Assembly: GCA_964487195.1 (NCBI GenBank)
Contig: CAZAPV010000008.1
Location: 1-27,357 of the forward strand
DNA: 27,357 bases
Direction of reading: 5' to 3'
Source: CAZAPV01 sp964487195
GTDB taxonomy: Bacteria > Patescibacteriota > Patescibacteriia > SG8-24
Every line of letters starts with the position of its first letter. Position 1 is the stretch's first letter. The notes below the pieces were generated by a model. That model saw nothing but the letters and a program-made list of their open reading frames with translations. It was not told where the DNA came from and searched no databases. Of the stretch, positions 11,049 to 17,465 are shown one piece after another. Made by a program: the position numbers and the translations under genes.

Positions 11049-11249
11049 TCAGTTCGGCGGTTCGTACGCCGAAAGGAATTTGCGGGCGTCCAGGACGAAC
11101 CGGGAGTCGTCCACGAGGACGAAGACGACCGCCTCGCGGGACGCGTCGTAGAAAACGTCGCGCACGTCCGAATGGTCCGGCAGCCGCGATTTGAGGACGG
11201 AAACGAGCGTTCTCGCCCGCTCGGCCTCGCGGTCGCTGATCGAAAGCAT
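11049..11249 (-). CDS. Small unknown protein, 66 residues
   Basis: Family not recognised. The product begins MLSISDREAERARTLVSVLK, then SDVRDVFYDASREAVVFVLVDDSRFVLDARKFLSAYEPPN: a helix followed by what looks like a short beta sheet, no signal or membrane segment. The gene is real on signal grounds: an AAGGAGGG ribosome site ends 4 bases before the ATG, a TTGACA-N17-TACGGT promoter lies upstream, and a terminator starts 1 base after TGA. It is transcribed divergently from the cysteine-pair protein at 11417. No function can be suggested. Confidence 0.8.
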   Translation of the reverse strand: MLSISDREAERARTLVSVLKSRLPDHSDVRDVFYDASREAVVFVLVDDSRFVLDARKFLSAYEPPN

Positions 11250-11281
11250 CGTTCCCTCCTTTCGTAGTGAAGGAACGGCTG

Positions 11282-11310
11282 ACCGTATCCCCTCCCATCC
11301 GTTCTGTCAA
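11282..11310 (-). promoter_or_regulatory. Promoter of the 66-residue gene
   Basis: Minus strand: -35 TTGACA (11310-11305), 17-base spacer, -10 TACGGT (11287-11282). About 32 bases separate the -10 from the start codon, leaving room for the AAGGAGGG ribosome site. It shares its sequence form with the promoters at 20282, 20725, 22119 and 27254. Confidence 0.8.
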
Positions 11311-11315
11311 GACTC

Positions 11316-11344
11316 TTTACAAATCTTTCAAATCATGCTATTCT
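11316..11344 (+). promoter_or_regulatory. Promoter of the 144-residue cysteine-pair protein
   Basis: -35 TTTACA (11316-11321), 17-base spacer, extended -10 TGC-TATTCT (-10 at 11339-11344). The -35 box is 5 bases from the -35 of the divergent promoter. The leader is about 65 bases and contains a CCCTCAACGTGAGGG inverted repeat near 11356-11370, which may be a regulatory hairpin. Confidence 0.65.
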
Positions 11345-11416
11345 CTCCCGTTCGACCCTCAACGTGAGGGCGGCAAAAAGTCCTTTCCAAAACCCACACG
11401 CACCAGGAGGTGCTCC

Positions 11417-11851
11417 ATGACCCAGAACAAAGCGAACGAGGAGACGAAGATCGCGTGCAGCAATCCCGACTGCGACAAGGTCCGCCCGGAGAGCCACATG
11501 TGGCTGCCGGACGAAACGGCCTGCGAGCGGGCGAACGGCGGAAAGCCGGTCGGGCGCGCGGATCTGCACAAGTTCGCGCTCTGCGGCTCGTGCGGCCACC
11601 TTCTCCGGGTGACATCGAAGGAGCAAGGCGTGACGGTGTACGTCCGCCGGCTGCCGGAGGTGCTCGCGATTCTGGATGGGATCGAGAAGGCGAAGCGGCG
11701 CGAGCAGTCGCGCCGAGAGCGGTTCAAGCCGTTCGCCTCGAAGTTCCTCGGGCCCGATGGCCGGCCGAAGGTCGGGATGGGCCTCTCACGGTTCAAGGGG
11801 AAACCCGCCGCAGAGGATGCCGTGGCCGAGGAGAAGTCGACGACGGCGTGA
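11417..11851 (+). CDS. Unknown small protein with a likely zinc-binding cysteine set, 144 residues
   Basis: Not a family I can name. Start chosen at ATG 11417 because AGGAGGT lies 5 bases upstream; the frame is open further back to 11267 but that part is leader and promoter. Seen: cysteines in IACSNPDCDK (near residues 14-19), a single Cys in DETACERANGG, and FALCGSCGHLLRVT (near 54-67), consistent with a treble-clef or zinc-ribbon site; then a helix with LPEVLAILDGIEKAKRREQSRRERF, and a basic, flexible tail rich in Lys, Arg and Gly. This suggests nucleic-acid binding, but that is inference. It has its own promoter and a strong terminator, so it is a single-gene unit. Confidence 0.8.
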   Translation: MTQNKANEETKIACSNPDCDKVRPESHMWLPDETACERANGGKPVGRADLHKFALCGSCGHLLRVTSKEQGVTVYVRRLPEVLAILDGIEKAKRREQSRRERFKPFASKFLGPDGRPKVGMGLSRFKGKPAAEDAVAEEKSTTA

Positions 11852-11875
11852 CCTAACGCCGTCGAGTATCACAAA

Positions 11876-11907
11876 ACGCAGGTGGTCTTCCGCCTGCGTT
11901 TTTTTAT
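11876..11907. terminator. Terminator between the cysteine-pair gene and tsaE
   Basis: Stem ACGCAGGTGG (11876-11885) / CCGCCTGCGT (11890-11899) with one G-T pair and loop TCTT, then a T-rich run to 11907. It stops the plus-strand gene. The left side has AAAA, so it may also serve the convergent tsaD-tsaE operon ending at 11908. Confidence 0.9.
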
Positions 11908-12348
11908 TTACTCGATCCGCAAAATTCGTTCCTCGCCGTCGCCGAAGTCGAACGTGATTTCGCGGTAGCCGGGGAGCGCGTGGATGCGCGGGACCCGGTC
12001 CGCCCACTCGACCACCGCGACCGTTCCCGGTTCGCGCGCGTATTCGTCGAAGCCGATCGCGTCCAGTTCGGACTGGTCTTTGAAACGGTACGCGTCGACG
12101 TGGCACAGCCGCCGCACTCCCCGTCGTTTCGCCGCCGCGCCGGTCTCGAACAGCTGCATCAGGATGAACGTCGGGCTTTTCACCGCGTCATGCACGCCGA
12201 GCGCGGCCGCGAGCAGCTGCACAAACGTCGTTTTGCCCGCGCCGAGATCGCCGACGAGGCCGATCGTTTCGCCGCCGCGCAGCGTCGATGCGAGGTTCTG
12301 CGCGAACCGTTCAAGCTCGTGCAGATCGCTGATCCGGACATTTTTCAT
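11908..12348 (-). CDS. tsaE: tRNA t6A biosynthesis ATPase TsaE
   Basis: Small ATPase that supports the TsaB/TsaD complex making N6-threonylcarbamoyladenosine at position 37 of ANN-decoding tRNAs. Seen in 146 residues: Walker A GDLGAGKTT (33-41); KSPTF, family switch region (57-61); HVDAYR (83-88); and VVEWADR (112-118), the Walker B-like motif. The start ATG at 12348 overlaps the tsaD stop as ATGA; an upstream extension of the frame lies inside tsaD and is rejected. Length is normal. It is coupled to tsaD, and the pairing supports both calls. tsaB and tsaC are not in this window. Confidence 0.93.
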   Translation of the reverse strand: MKNVRISDLHELERFAQNLASTLRGGETIGLVGDLGAGKTTFVQLLAAALGVHDAVKSPTFILMQLFETGAAAKRRGVRRLCHVDAYRFKDQSELDAIGFDEYAREPGTVAVVEWADRVPRIHALPGYREITFDFGDGEERILRIE

Positions 12349-13418
12349 ACTCTCCCCAATTCCCATCCCGGATTCGCTTCGAGCGTCCGCGGATCGTCGA
12401 ATTTCTTTTTGGAAGCGCGGAAATAACCGGCGATCGCGATCATCGCGGCGTTGTCGGTGCAATACTCGAGCGGCGGTTCGGCGAAGCGGACGCCCGGGAG
12501 GCGGTTTGCCAGTTCCTGCGCGAGCTCACGGCGCAGTTTGCCGTTCGCGGCGACCCCGCCGGCGAGCAGCACCGTCTTCACGCCGGTGTCGCGCGCCGCG
12601 CGCACCGTTTTCGCGACGAGCACGTCGACGATCGCCTGCTCCACCGACGCGGCGACGTTCCGGACGAACGTCGGATCGGCGAGCCGCTCCCGTTCGCGCT
12701 GCAGAAAATAGCGCGCCGAAGTTTTGAGTCCGGAAAACGAAAAATCAAAATGCGCGTCGTGGATCATCGGCCGCGGAAAATCGAACGCGCTCGGATCTCC
12801 TTGCACCGCGAGCCGCGAGATCGCCGGACCGCCCGGATAGTCGAGCCCCATCAGCTTGGCGGTTTTATCGAACGCTTCGCCGGCCGCATCGTCGCGCGTC
12901 GAGCCGAGCAGCCGGTACTTTCCGTAGCCGGCCATGTGTAGCAGTTCGGTGTGCCCTCCGGAAACGACGAGCACGAGCGCGGGAAAAATCCCTTTCGGGG
13001 ACGCGAGGCTGGATTCGAGCGGCGCCCCGGGAAGCCAGTTGGACAGGATGTGCCCTTCGATGTGGTTGACGCCGACCAGTTTCTTTTTCCACGCGAGCGC
13101 GAGCGCACGCGCCGCGTCCACCCCGACGCGCAGTGACGTGACGAGTCCGGGACCTGCGGTCACGGCGACGACGTCCACCGCCTTGCCGAGCGCCCTCCCG
13201 TCGGATTTGCGAACAACTTTCTTCGCGAGCGCGGCGAGAATCGGCGGCACCGTCGCGGAGTGCTCCCGCGCCGCGACCTCGGGCACCACTCCGCCGTACT
13301 TCACATGGATCGCCTGGCTCGCGACGATATGCTCGAACCGCACGACGCGGCCGCCGCGCACGTCGAGGTATGCGGCCGCGGATTCGTCGCAGGACGTTTC
13401 GATGCCGAGGATTCTCAT
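12345..13418 (-). CDS. tsaD: tRNA N6-threonylcarbamoyladenosine transferase TsaD
   Basis: Transfers the threonylcarbamoyl group to A37 of tRNA; ASKHA-fold metalloenzyme, cytoplasmic. Seen in 357 residues: ILGIETSCDESA at the start; AGPGLVTSLRVG (88-98); the metal ligand pair H119/H123 in VNHIEGHILSNW; VVSGGHTEL (151-159); LDYPGGP; FSFSGLKTS (227-234); LLAGGVAAN; and the metal-binding D322 in YCTDNAAM. Length slightly above the E. coli protein (337). No Shine-Dalgarno sequence: a -10-like TATAGT lies 11 bases before the ATG, so its message may have almost no leader. It is divergent from tRNA-Glu. Confidence 0.96.
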   Translation of the reverse strand: MRILGIETSCDESAAAYLDVRGGRVVRFEHIVASQAIHVKYGGVVPEVAAREHSATVPPILAALAKKVVRKSDGRALGKAVDVVAVTAGPGLVTSLRVGVDAARALALAWKKKLVGVNHIEGHILSNWLPGAPLESSLASPKGIFPALVLVVSGGHTELLHMAGYGKYRLLGSTRDDAAGEAFDKTAKLMGLDYPGGPAISRLAVQGDPSAFDFPRPMIHDAHFDFSFSGLKTSARYFLQRERERLADPTFVRNVAASVEQAIVDVLVAKTVRAARDTGVKTVLLAGGVAANGKLRRELAQELANRLPGVRFAEPPLEYCTDNAAMIAIAGYFRASKKKFDDPRTLEANPGWELGRV

Positions 13419-13468
13419 AACCAGAAGAAACTATACCATTTTCCGCGCAACGTCCATCCCACGAAAGC

Positions 13469-13495
13469 TTGACCGACGCGCTTTTTTCGTATAAA
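13469..13495 (+). promoter_or_regulatory. Likely promoter of tRNA-Glu
   Basis: -35 TTGACC (13469-13474) and -10 TATAAA (13490-13495), with a short 15-base spacer containing a T6 run; the tRNA begins 23 bases after the -10. The spacer is shorter than ideal. Confidence 0.6.
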
Positions 13496-13518
13496 TTTCG
13501 TTGCATCCAATCTGCCGC

Positions 13519-13593
13519 GGTCCCATCGTCTAACGGTTAGGACGACTCCCTTTCACGGAGTAAATAGGGGTTCGATTCCCCTTGGGACTACCA
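13519..13593 (+). tRNA. tRNA-Glu (anticodon TTC)
   Basis: Cloverleaf of 75 bases: acceptor GGTCCCA with TGGGACT (a G-U pair at the end), D arm CGTCTAACGGTTAGGACG, anticodon stem ACTCC/GGAGT with loop CTTTCAC and anticodon TTC at 13552-13554, T arm AGGGG TTCGATT CCCCT, discriminator A and encoded CCA (13591-13593). Its 3' part is overlapped on the other strand by the serine recombinase frame, and low-GC DNA starts right after it, which marks it as a probable integration site. Confidence 0.96.
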
Positions 13594-15088
13594 AAAGGGA
13601 TTTCTCCGAAAGAGAAGTCTCTTTTAGTTGATAGATTGGCGACAAAACGGTGGTTCCAAAATTTTCCCCATCAAAAGGCAGTTTTTCTCTAAAAATCAAT
13701 TTCTGGAACCGAATGCGCGCTGGGTAGTTGCTAGCGAAACCGACCCACACCTTAGTCGCGTTGGTTATGTATTCAAGCGTGTAATCCAGCGCCGCCTCCA
13801 TGTCGAATTCGTCAGCTCGCCGTTCGTCGAGCAGCTGATATTGCTCATCGAGTTGACGAATGACGAACTTTTTTTGCTCGGCAAACTCTTCATCGCTGTA
13901 CGTTCCCTGGCGATGCAGGTCAAACACCTTTTGCCGAGCCTGTTCCAGCTTTTCGATCTTCCGACGCGCAGCAGCATTCTCATCATCAAACTTTTTGTAG
14001 TTTGATTTCCAAATGTCCAGAACCACCGCCCTGAATAATTTGAGGTAGCGCGGATCAGGGTTGAGATCGGCGAGATGCGCCGCGAAGGTCTGCTCAAGTT
14101 TGTCCTTGGGGATCGACTTTATCCGAGAGCAATCGTGATTGCTGTGATGATAATATGGGTATCGCTTGCCGTGTCGACCCCTGCTGGCGCTGCCCGACAA
14201 CTTCTTGCCACACTCCGCGCAAATGGTGATTTTCCGTAACGGATAGTTTGGGTTTTCGGTTGACCGTGGCACAACCCAAGCTGACTGAACTATGGAATCC
14301 GGTTGGCAAGCCAGAAAGAGCGACCTCGACACGATCGGCTCAAAGGCACCCTGCCATTCCCCACCAAAAGCCTTGATGACGCCGCAATAAACCTGGTTGC
14401 GGAGCAGCTTTTGCACTTCTTGTGGGTGGATTGGCTTACCGCGTCTTGTAAGTAGTCCCCGGGACGTCAGGAAGGCCGCCATCGCCGTAAAGGTGCGTCC
14501 GCCCTTCGCGTATTCCTCGAAGCCAGCCCGGATGATCGGAGCCGTCACCGGATCAGGCACAATATTGGTTTTCTTACCCCGTTGAGGCTTGTAGTAACCG
14601 AGCGGTGGGTGCCATTGCCAAATTCCTTCGTGAACCCGAGCGACCATGCCGCCCTTTGTCCGTTCGGTGCGGACGTTGTTGTCGAATTCGGCGAAGCCGG
14701 CAATGACCGTTTCCATCAATTTGCCAGTCGGCGATTCGTTTATTGGTTCCGTCACCGAGCGCAGTTCAGTACCAACCTTATGGAGTACGGCCCGAATCGT
14801 CAGATGATCTTCAGTGCGACGACTGAAACGGTCAAGCTTGTAGACGACGAAATAATCGACTCTGTTCTTTTTTGTGGCGCAATAAGCGATCGCCTTCGTG
14901 AACTCGGTGCGGTCAGCCGTCTTTGCTGATTCGCCCATTTCGATGAACAGCTGCGACACCTGCCAACCTTGTCTCTCCGCATACTCGCGACAGAGGCGTT
15001 CTTGGGTCTCCAGACTCGTCCCCTCGACCTGTTCCTTCGAGGAAACTCGACAATAAATCACGCAGGTTTTGGCGTCGGCTTCATTCAT
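13553..15088 (-). CDS. Large serine recombinase (resolvase/invertase-type site-specific recombinase)
   Basis: Cuts and rejoins DNA through a 5'-phosphoserine link. Seen in 511 residues: resolvase domain with VIYCRVSSKEQ (catalytic Ser near 16), YKLDRFSRRTEDH (83-95) and ESPTGKLMETVIAGFAEF (118-135); recombinase domain about 150-270; zinc ribbon C290/C293 with C320; coiled coil about 365-425; C-terminal tail. The start ATG 15088 overlaps the stop of the upstream 69-residue ORF by 8 bases; an in-frame extension to 15157 lies inside that ORF. The last dozen residues (VVPRGIEPLFTP) and the stop are read from the antisense of tRNA-Glu, the stop lying across the anticodon. The natural C-terminus in a free form of the element would differ. 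Confidence 0.93.
   Translation of the reverse strand: MNEADAKTCVIYCRVSSKEQVEGTSLETQERLCREYAERQGWQVSQLFIEMGESAKTADRTEFTKAIAYCATKKNRVDYFVVYKLDRFSRRTEDHLTIRAVLHKVGTELRSVTEPINESPTGKLMETVIAGFAEFDNNVRTERTKGGMVARVHEGIWQWHPPLGYYKPQRGKKTNIVPDPVTAPIIRAGFEEYAKGGRTFTAMAAFLTSRGLLTRRGKPIHPQEVQKLLRNQVYCGVIKAFGGEWQGAFEPIVSRSLFLACQPDSIVQSAWVVPRSTENPNYPLRKITICAECGKKLSGSASRGRHGKRYPYYHHSNHDCSRIKSIPKDKLEQTFAAHLADLNPDPRYLKLFRAVVLDIWKSNYKKFDDENAAARRKIEKLEQARQKVFDLHRQGTYSDEEFAEQKKFVIRQLDEQYQLLDERRADEFDMEAALDYTLEYITNATKVWVGFASNYPARIRFQKLIFREKLPFDGENFGTTVLSPIYQLKETSLSEKSLLVVPRGIEPLFTP
13593..13625. terminator. Long hairpin directly after tRNA-Glu
   Basis: A 14-bp stem, AAAAGGGATTTCTC (13593-13606) with GAGAAGTCTCTTTT (13612-13625), including two G-T pairs, with a CGAAA loop. 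It ends in T4 on the plus strand and A4/T4 on the other, so it can terminate tRNA-Glu. It also lies within the recombinase C-terminal codons, and it could be part of the element's attachment region. Confidence 0.6.
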
Positions 15089-15290
15089 AGTTTCCCCCAA
15101 GTATATGCCCTCCCGGGCTGCCTGTCTGAACCCTAAGGGGATTTTTGGAAACACCATCGCGTTCCTTTACCCAAACGTCAAAGGCCAGCTGCCCGATACC
15201 ATAAAGCTCGCTCAGCAACGCTTCCAATTCAGCGTCGGGCATATCTTCCAGCCCGGGATCAATTTTTCGGCATTGGTCTAGCGAGAGCAT
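15081..15290 (-). CDS. Small unknown protein upstream of the recombinase, 69 residues
   Basis: The product starts MLSLDQCRKIDPGLEDMPDAELEALL, then LYGIGQLAFDVWVKERD, an acidic two-helix pattern. I recall proteins of this layout (LS-x-x-QC, D-x-E-x-x-x-LY-x-x-x-LAF-x-V) just ahead of serine recombinases in CPR genomes, but cannot give a family name. Its stop overlaps the recombinase start (ATGAATGA), so translation is coupled and the pair forms one module; a partner or regulator of recombination is a reasonable guess. No Shine-Dalgarno sequence. Codon use and GC are like the recombinase rather than the flanking host genes. Confidence 0.75.
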   Translation of the reverse strand: MLSLDQCRKIDPGLEDMPDAELEALLSELYGIGQLAFDVWVKERDGVSKNPLRVQTGSPGGHILGGNYE

Positions 15291-15357
15291 TTAGGTCAAA
15301 GGTGATGCTGCAGATCATTCATTGGGCGTAAGCGCGCTGGGGCGGGAGATTGTATGC

Positions 15358-15585
15358 TTATTTCATGTACGCTTCAGCCATTTTTGTGTGCTCGTTGAGA
15401 AACGCGAGGACGTCTTCTTTCTCATCCGAAGCGTAATCAGAAGGATCGACCAATCGGTGAAACCATCGACGCATTCGCTCTTTGCCGAAGTCCTGTCCTT
15501 TAATAGCCGCGGCAAAGCAAGTGTATGAACTCCAAGACGGATTCTTCTCTGCAAAACTTTTGAAACGCCTTTCGAGTGACTTCAT
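15358..15585 (-). CDS. Small unknown protein of the mobile island, 75 residues
   Basis: Begins MKSLERRFKSFAEKNPSWSS, then CFAAAIKGQDFGKERMRRWFHRLVDPSDYASDEKEDVLAFL. It looks all-helical, with a basic middle (KERMRRWFHRLV) and acidic end. The pattern of RF, NP, F-x-x-A, R-x-W-F-x-x-LV-x-x-DY and a closing K-x-x-x-L-x-x-L reminds me of short unannotated CPR proteins in which a helix-turn-helix is plausible; this is unconfirmed. It starts just downstream of the large terminator at 15598-15650, so it would need its own promoter, which I cannot see clearly. No ribosome site. Moderate confidence that it is a real gene. Confidence 0.55.
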   Translation of the reverse strand: MKSLERRFKSFAEKNPSWSSYTCFAAAIKGQDFGKERMRRWFHRLVDPSDYASDEKEDVLAFLNEHTKMAEAYMK

Positions 15586-15597
15586 GCGATTTTGATT

Positions 15598-15650
15598 AAA
15601 AAAAGGCGGGTAACCGCGAAAAGGAAAATACCTTTCGTTGGTTACCCGCC
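15598..15650 (-). terminator. Strong hairpin terminator inside the island
   Basis: An 11-bp perfect outer stem (GGCGGGTAACC at 15605-15615 with its complement at 15640-15650) encloses a second, imperfect stem GCGAAAAGG/CCTTTCGTT closing on AAAATA. On the minus strand it is followed by seven T's (15604-15598). It ends transcription coming from the 94-residue gene and those beyond it. Confidence 0.85.
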
Positions 15651-15741
15651 TATGTGTTTAGGTTAGGGCTCTTGCGTCACGTAGAAAATTCCCACGTGCC
15701 GGATTGTAATATCTCTACTTTAAATGACCTGTCGGGATTTT

Positions 15742-16026
15742 TCAAACCATGTTGGTGTCAATGGTCAAGTCGCAACTTCTGCCTCCGAGAATCGGGATCG
15801 GGGGTTGGACTTGCTCAATTTGAAACGCCGCTTCTTTCGGCAGGCAGGCAGCGATGGCACGCAGCATCAGATCGCGTTTTTGCGCAAACGATCCTTCCTG
15901 CATGATCCGGATGCACTCATCCAAAACCAAACCCTTGAAAACGGCGGCCTTCTCGCGGTTTTCTGCCGAATACGGCCGCCCACCTCGATTTCCCGCCGCA
16001 AATGTATTCCCAATTGGTGCCGCCAT
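15742..16026 (-). CDS. Unknown protein with phage-type N-terminal GNxFxxGNxGGRP motif, 94 residues
   Basis: Starts MAAPIGNTFAAGNRGGRPYS, then a helical region (AAVFKGLVLDECIRIMQEGSFAQKRDLMLRAIAACLPKE) and a short tail. The GN-x-F-x-x-GN-x-GGRP opening occurs in small phage and plasmid proteins, including small terminase subunit-like ones, where it may form a DNA-binding tail. The rest is too short to support that name. A -10-like TATAAT lies about 42 bases upstream of the ATG. Codon composition is intermediate between host and the AT-rich genes next to it. Treated as a hypothetical mobile-element gene. Confidence 0.6.
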   Translation of the reverse strand: MAAPIGNTFAAGNRGGRPYSAENREKAAVFKGLVLDECIRIMQEGSFAQKRDLMLRAIAACLPKEAAFQIEQVQPPIPILGGRSCDLTIDTNMV

Positions 16027-16067
16027 CGTAAGTGTCTAACTCATTTATCTTTGGGTCTTTTTTGGGA

Positions 16068-16073
16068 ATTATA
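16068..16073 (-). promoter_or_regulatory. Possible -10 box of the 94-residue gene
   Basis: Perfect TATAAT on the minus strand, about 42 bases before the ATG at 16026, within a short AT-rich intergenic stretch. I see no clear -35 box 16-18 bases upstream, so this is only a partial promoter call. Confidence 0.35.
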
Positions 16074-16080
16074 TACAACG

Positions 16081-16266
16081 TTACCCCTGTTCTTTATCGG
16101 ATGGCATGTAAAATACGATTAATCCACCGACGAGCATGATCGTCGATGCAATTCCTCGGGTGATCTGTTCAGCCTCAGTTGTAGCTGCAGGGTATCCCCA
16201 AAGAGAACCTAAAATTCCTATCGTGATATAAATACCCGCCCAAATTTTCTTATTAGATTTTTTCAT
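16081..16266 (-). CDS. Small membrane protein, 61 residues
   Basis: MKKSNKKIWAGIYITIGILG opens with a basic stretch followed by a hydrophobic helix (about 9-25), a short loop with ATTEAEQITRG, and a second hydrophobic helix ASTIMLVGGLIVFYMP (about 40-55), ending SDKEQG. This predicts a two-helix hairpin in the inner membrane. Family not recognised. It is AT-rich, with lysine AAA codons, like the next two genes and unlike the host. No clear ribosome site. Small two-helix proteins in mobile DNA are sometimes toxins or immunity factors; there is no direct evidence for either here. Confidence 0.6.
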   Translation of the reverse strand: MKKSNKKIWAGIYITIGILGSLWGYPAATTEAEQITRGIASTIMLVGGLIVFYMPSDKEQG

Positions 16267-16303
16267 AATAAATTTTTTCGTTTCTTATATTTTCGCGCCA
16301 TCT

Positions 16304-16876
16304 TCATCGACTAAATAATTCTTCATCATAAATCCGTTTCAACTGCTCGGCCTCAATCGCATCGTTCTTTAAAACGTCTTCATAACGAAGAGTCACAAAC
16401 TTATTTAAATCTGGATTGATTGTTAAATCAGCTAAATAATCGCTTGACCCCGCATCTATTATCTTGAAAAACTCTGGTACGTTTAGAACCGGAATACCGT
16501 CAGAGAATCCGAAAAAAGAGAGAAATCGAAAATCCATTGCCACGCCACTACCCTTCGGAGACCATTGATGTGCAAGACCGTGACGAAAAACTTCGTAAAG
16601 TTTTTTTGAAAATTCTTTCTTTTCAAATTTTTGTTCGTATTTTTTAAAATAAGTGGTCATGAATTCAGCGACATCATCAGATGCCGGCCAACTTTTACCC
16701 TTAAAACAACCAGTTAAAAAATCAATAAAGCAAAAGGCAACAAGCGCCGCCGTGTAGTTTAATCCTCCAGGAAAATCGTTATCGCCTCCGTCCTTGAGTT
16801 TTGCGACAATCAAACAAGAATTGAGATCATCCTTAAACCATTGTATTTGGGCCATCAAGCCGTTTGGAATTTCCAT
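16304..16876 (-). CDS. Unknown protein with an R-x4-H (HEPN-like) motif, 190 residues
   Basis: Soluble, mostly helical protein of unknown family. Seen: TAALVAFCFIDFLTGCF near residues 42-58 (a hydrophobic core helix rather than a clear membrane span), then a helix with FMTTYFKKYEQKFEKKEFSKKLYEVFRHGLAHQW (72-105). RHGLAH gives R98-x4-H103 after a long charged helix, the geometry of HEPN-domain motifs found in RNases of defence and toxin systems. The C-terminal half has strand-like and helical segments (DFRFLSFFGF, VPEFFKIID). This is a suggestive resemblance only; HEPN domains are short and easy to mimic. AT-rich coding, alone among small unknown genes of the island. ATG at 16876 or 16855 may be the start. 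Confidence 0.7.
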   Translation of the reverse strand: MEIPNGLMAQIQWFKDDLNSCLIVAKLKDGGDNDFPGGLNYTAALVAFCFIDFLTGCFKGKSWPASDDVAEFMTTYFKKYEQKFEKKEFSKKLYEVFRHGLAHQWSPKGSGVAMDFRFLSFFGFSDGIPVLNVPEFFKIIDAGSSDYLADLTINPDLNKFVTLRYEDVLKNDAIEAEQLKRIYDEELFSR

Positions 16877-16937
16877 GGGGAGGGTTATGCAGACAGAAGT
16901 TTTGGTCGGTTTTAAACAGGAAACGACAAACTTTATA

Positions 16938-17465
16938 TCATTTCCCCGTCGGGTTTTTTAGTGTGTCCTCTTTTTGTCGGCTTTCAAGATTAACATCGGG
17001 GTTCGCCTTCCGAAAGGCTTCGAGCGTTCTTTTAATCGTACGCAAGGAACTATGGTCTGCATCCCCTTCAGCTAGATAATCCAGTTCTGCAAGCCTTTTA
17101 TAATTAATGTAACGGCCATAACTTTCGATATAGTCACTGAAGCTTGCTTTTGTGTAGCCGTAGTGTCCAAAACCAAAAAAGATTGAAATTAAAACACCAA
17201 AAATAAATCCAGGAAAAAGAAAGGGGCCAAATTTATATATAAGGGTGGCGCTACCAAAAAAAATAACGAAATGAATAAGAACAGAACTTTGGTAACTGCG
17301 CAAAATTTTCTTACCATTGTCCAGAACACCTATCGCCATTAGCTTCTTTGTGAAAGGAATGGCGAATTTCATACAAATGAGAAGCTGGGTCAAAGAAAAA
17401 GAGCCGAGCAACACTCCAAGAATCCAGCCGCCTAGAAAATAGATATAATACATAACATCTAGCAA
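16938..17465 (-). CDS. Membrane protein of unknown function, 175 residues
   Basis: Seen: three likely transmembrane helices, about residues 7-30 (FLGGWILGVLLGSF), 61-78 (SVLIHFVIFFGSATLIY) and 82-100 (FLFPGFIFGVLISIFFGFG), with a basic loop between the first two (KKLMAIGVLDNGKKILRS), then a soluble tail of about 75 residues rich in Tyr, Lys, Glu and Asp. Family not recognised. Start at 17465 or the ATG four codons later. Strongly AT-rich codon use shows recent transfer relative to the GC-rich host genes. It is the first gene of the minus-strand island series, close to the right composition boundary. Confidence 0.65.
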   Translation of the reverse strand: MLDVMYYIYFLGGWILGVLLGSFSLTQLLICMKFAIPFTKKLMAIGVLDNGKKILRSYQSSVLIHFVIFFGSATLIYKFGPFLFPGFIFGVLISIFFGFGHYGYTKASFSDYIESYGRYINYKRLAELDYLAEGDADHSSLRTIKRTLEAFRKANPDVNLESRQKEDTLKNPTGK

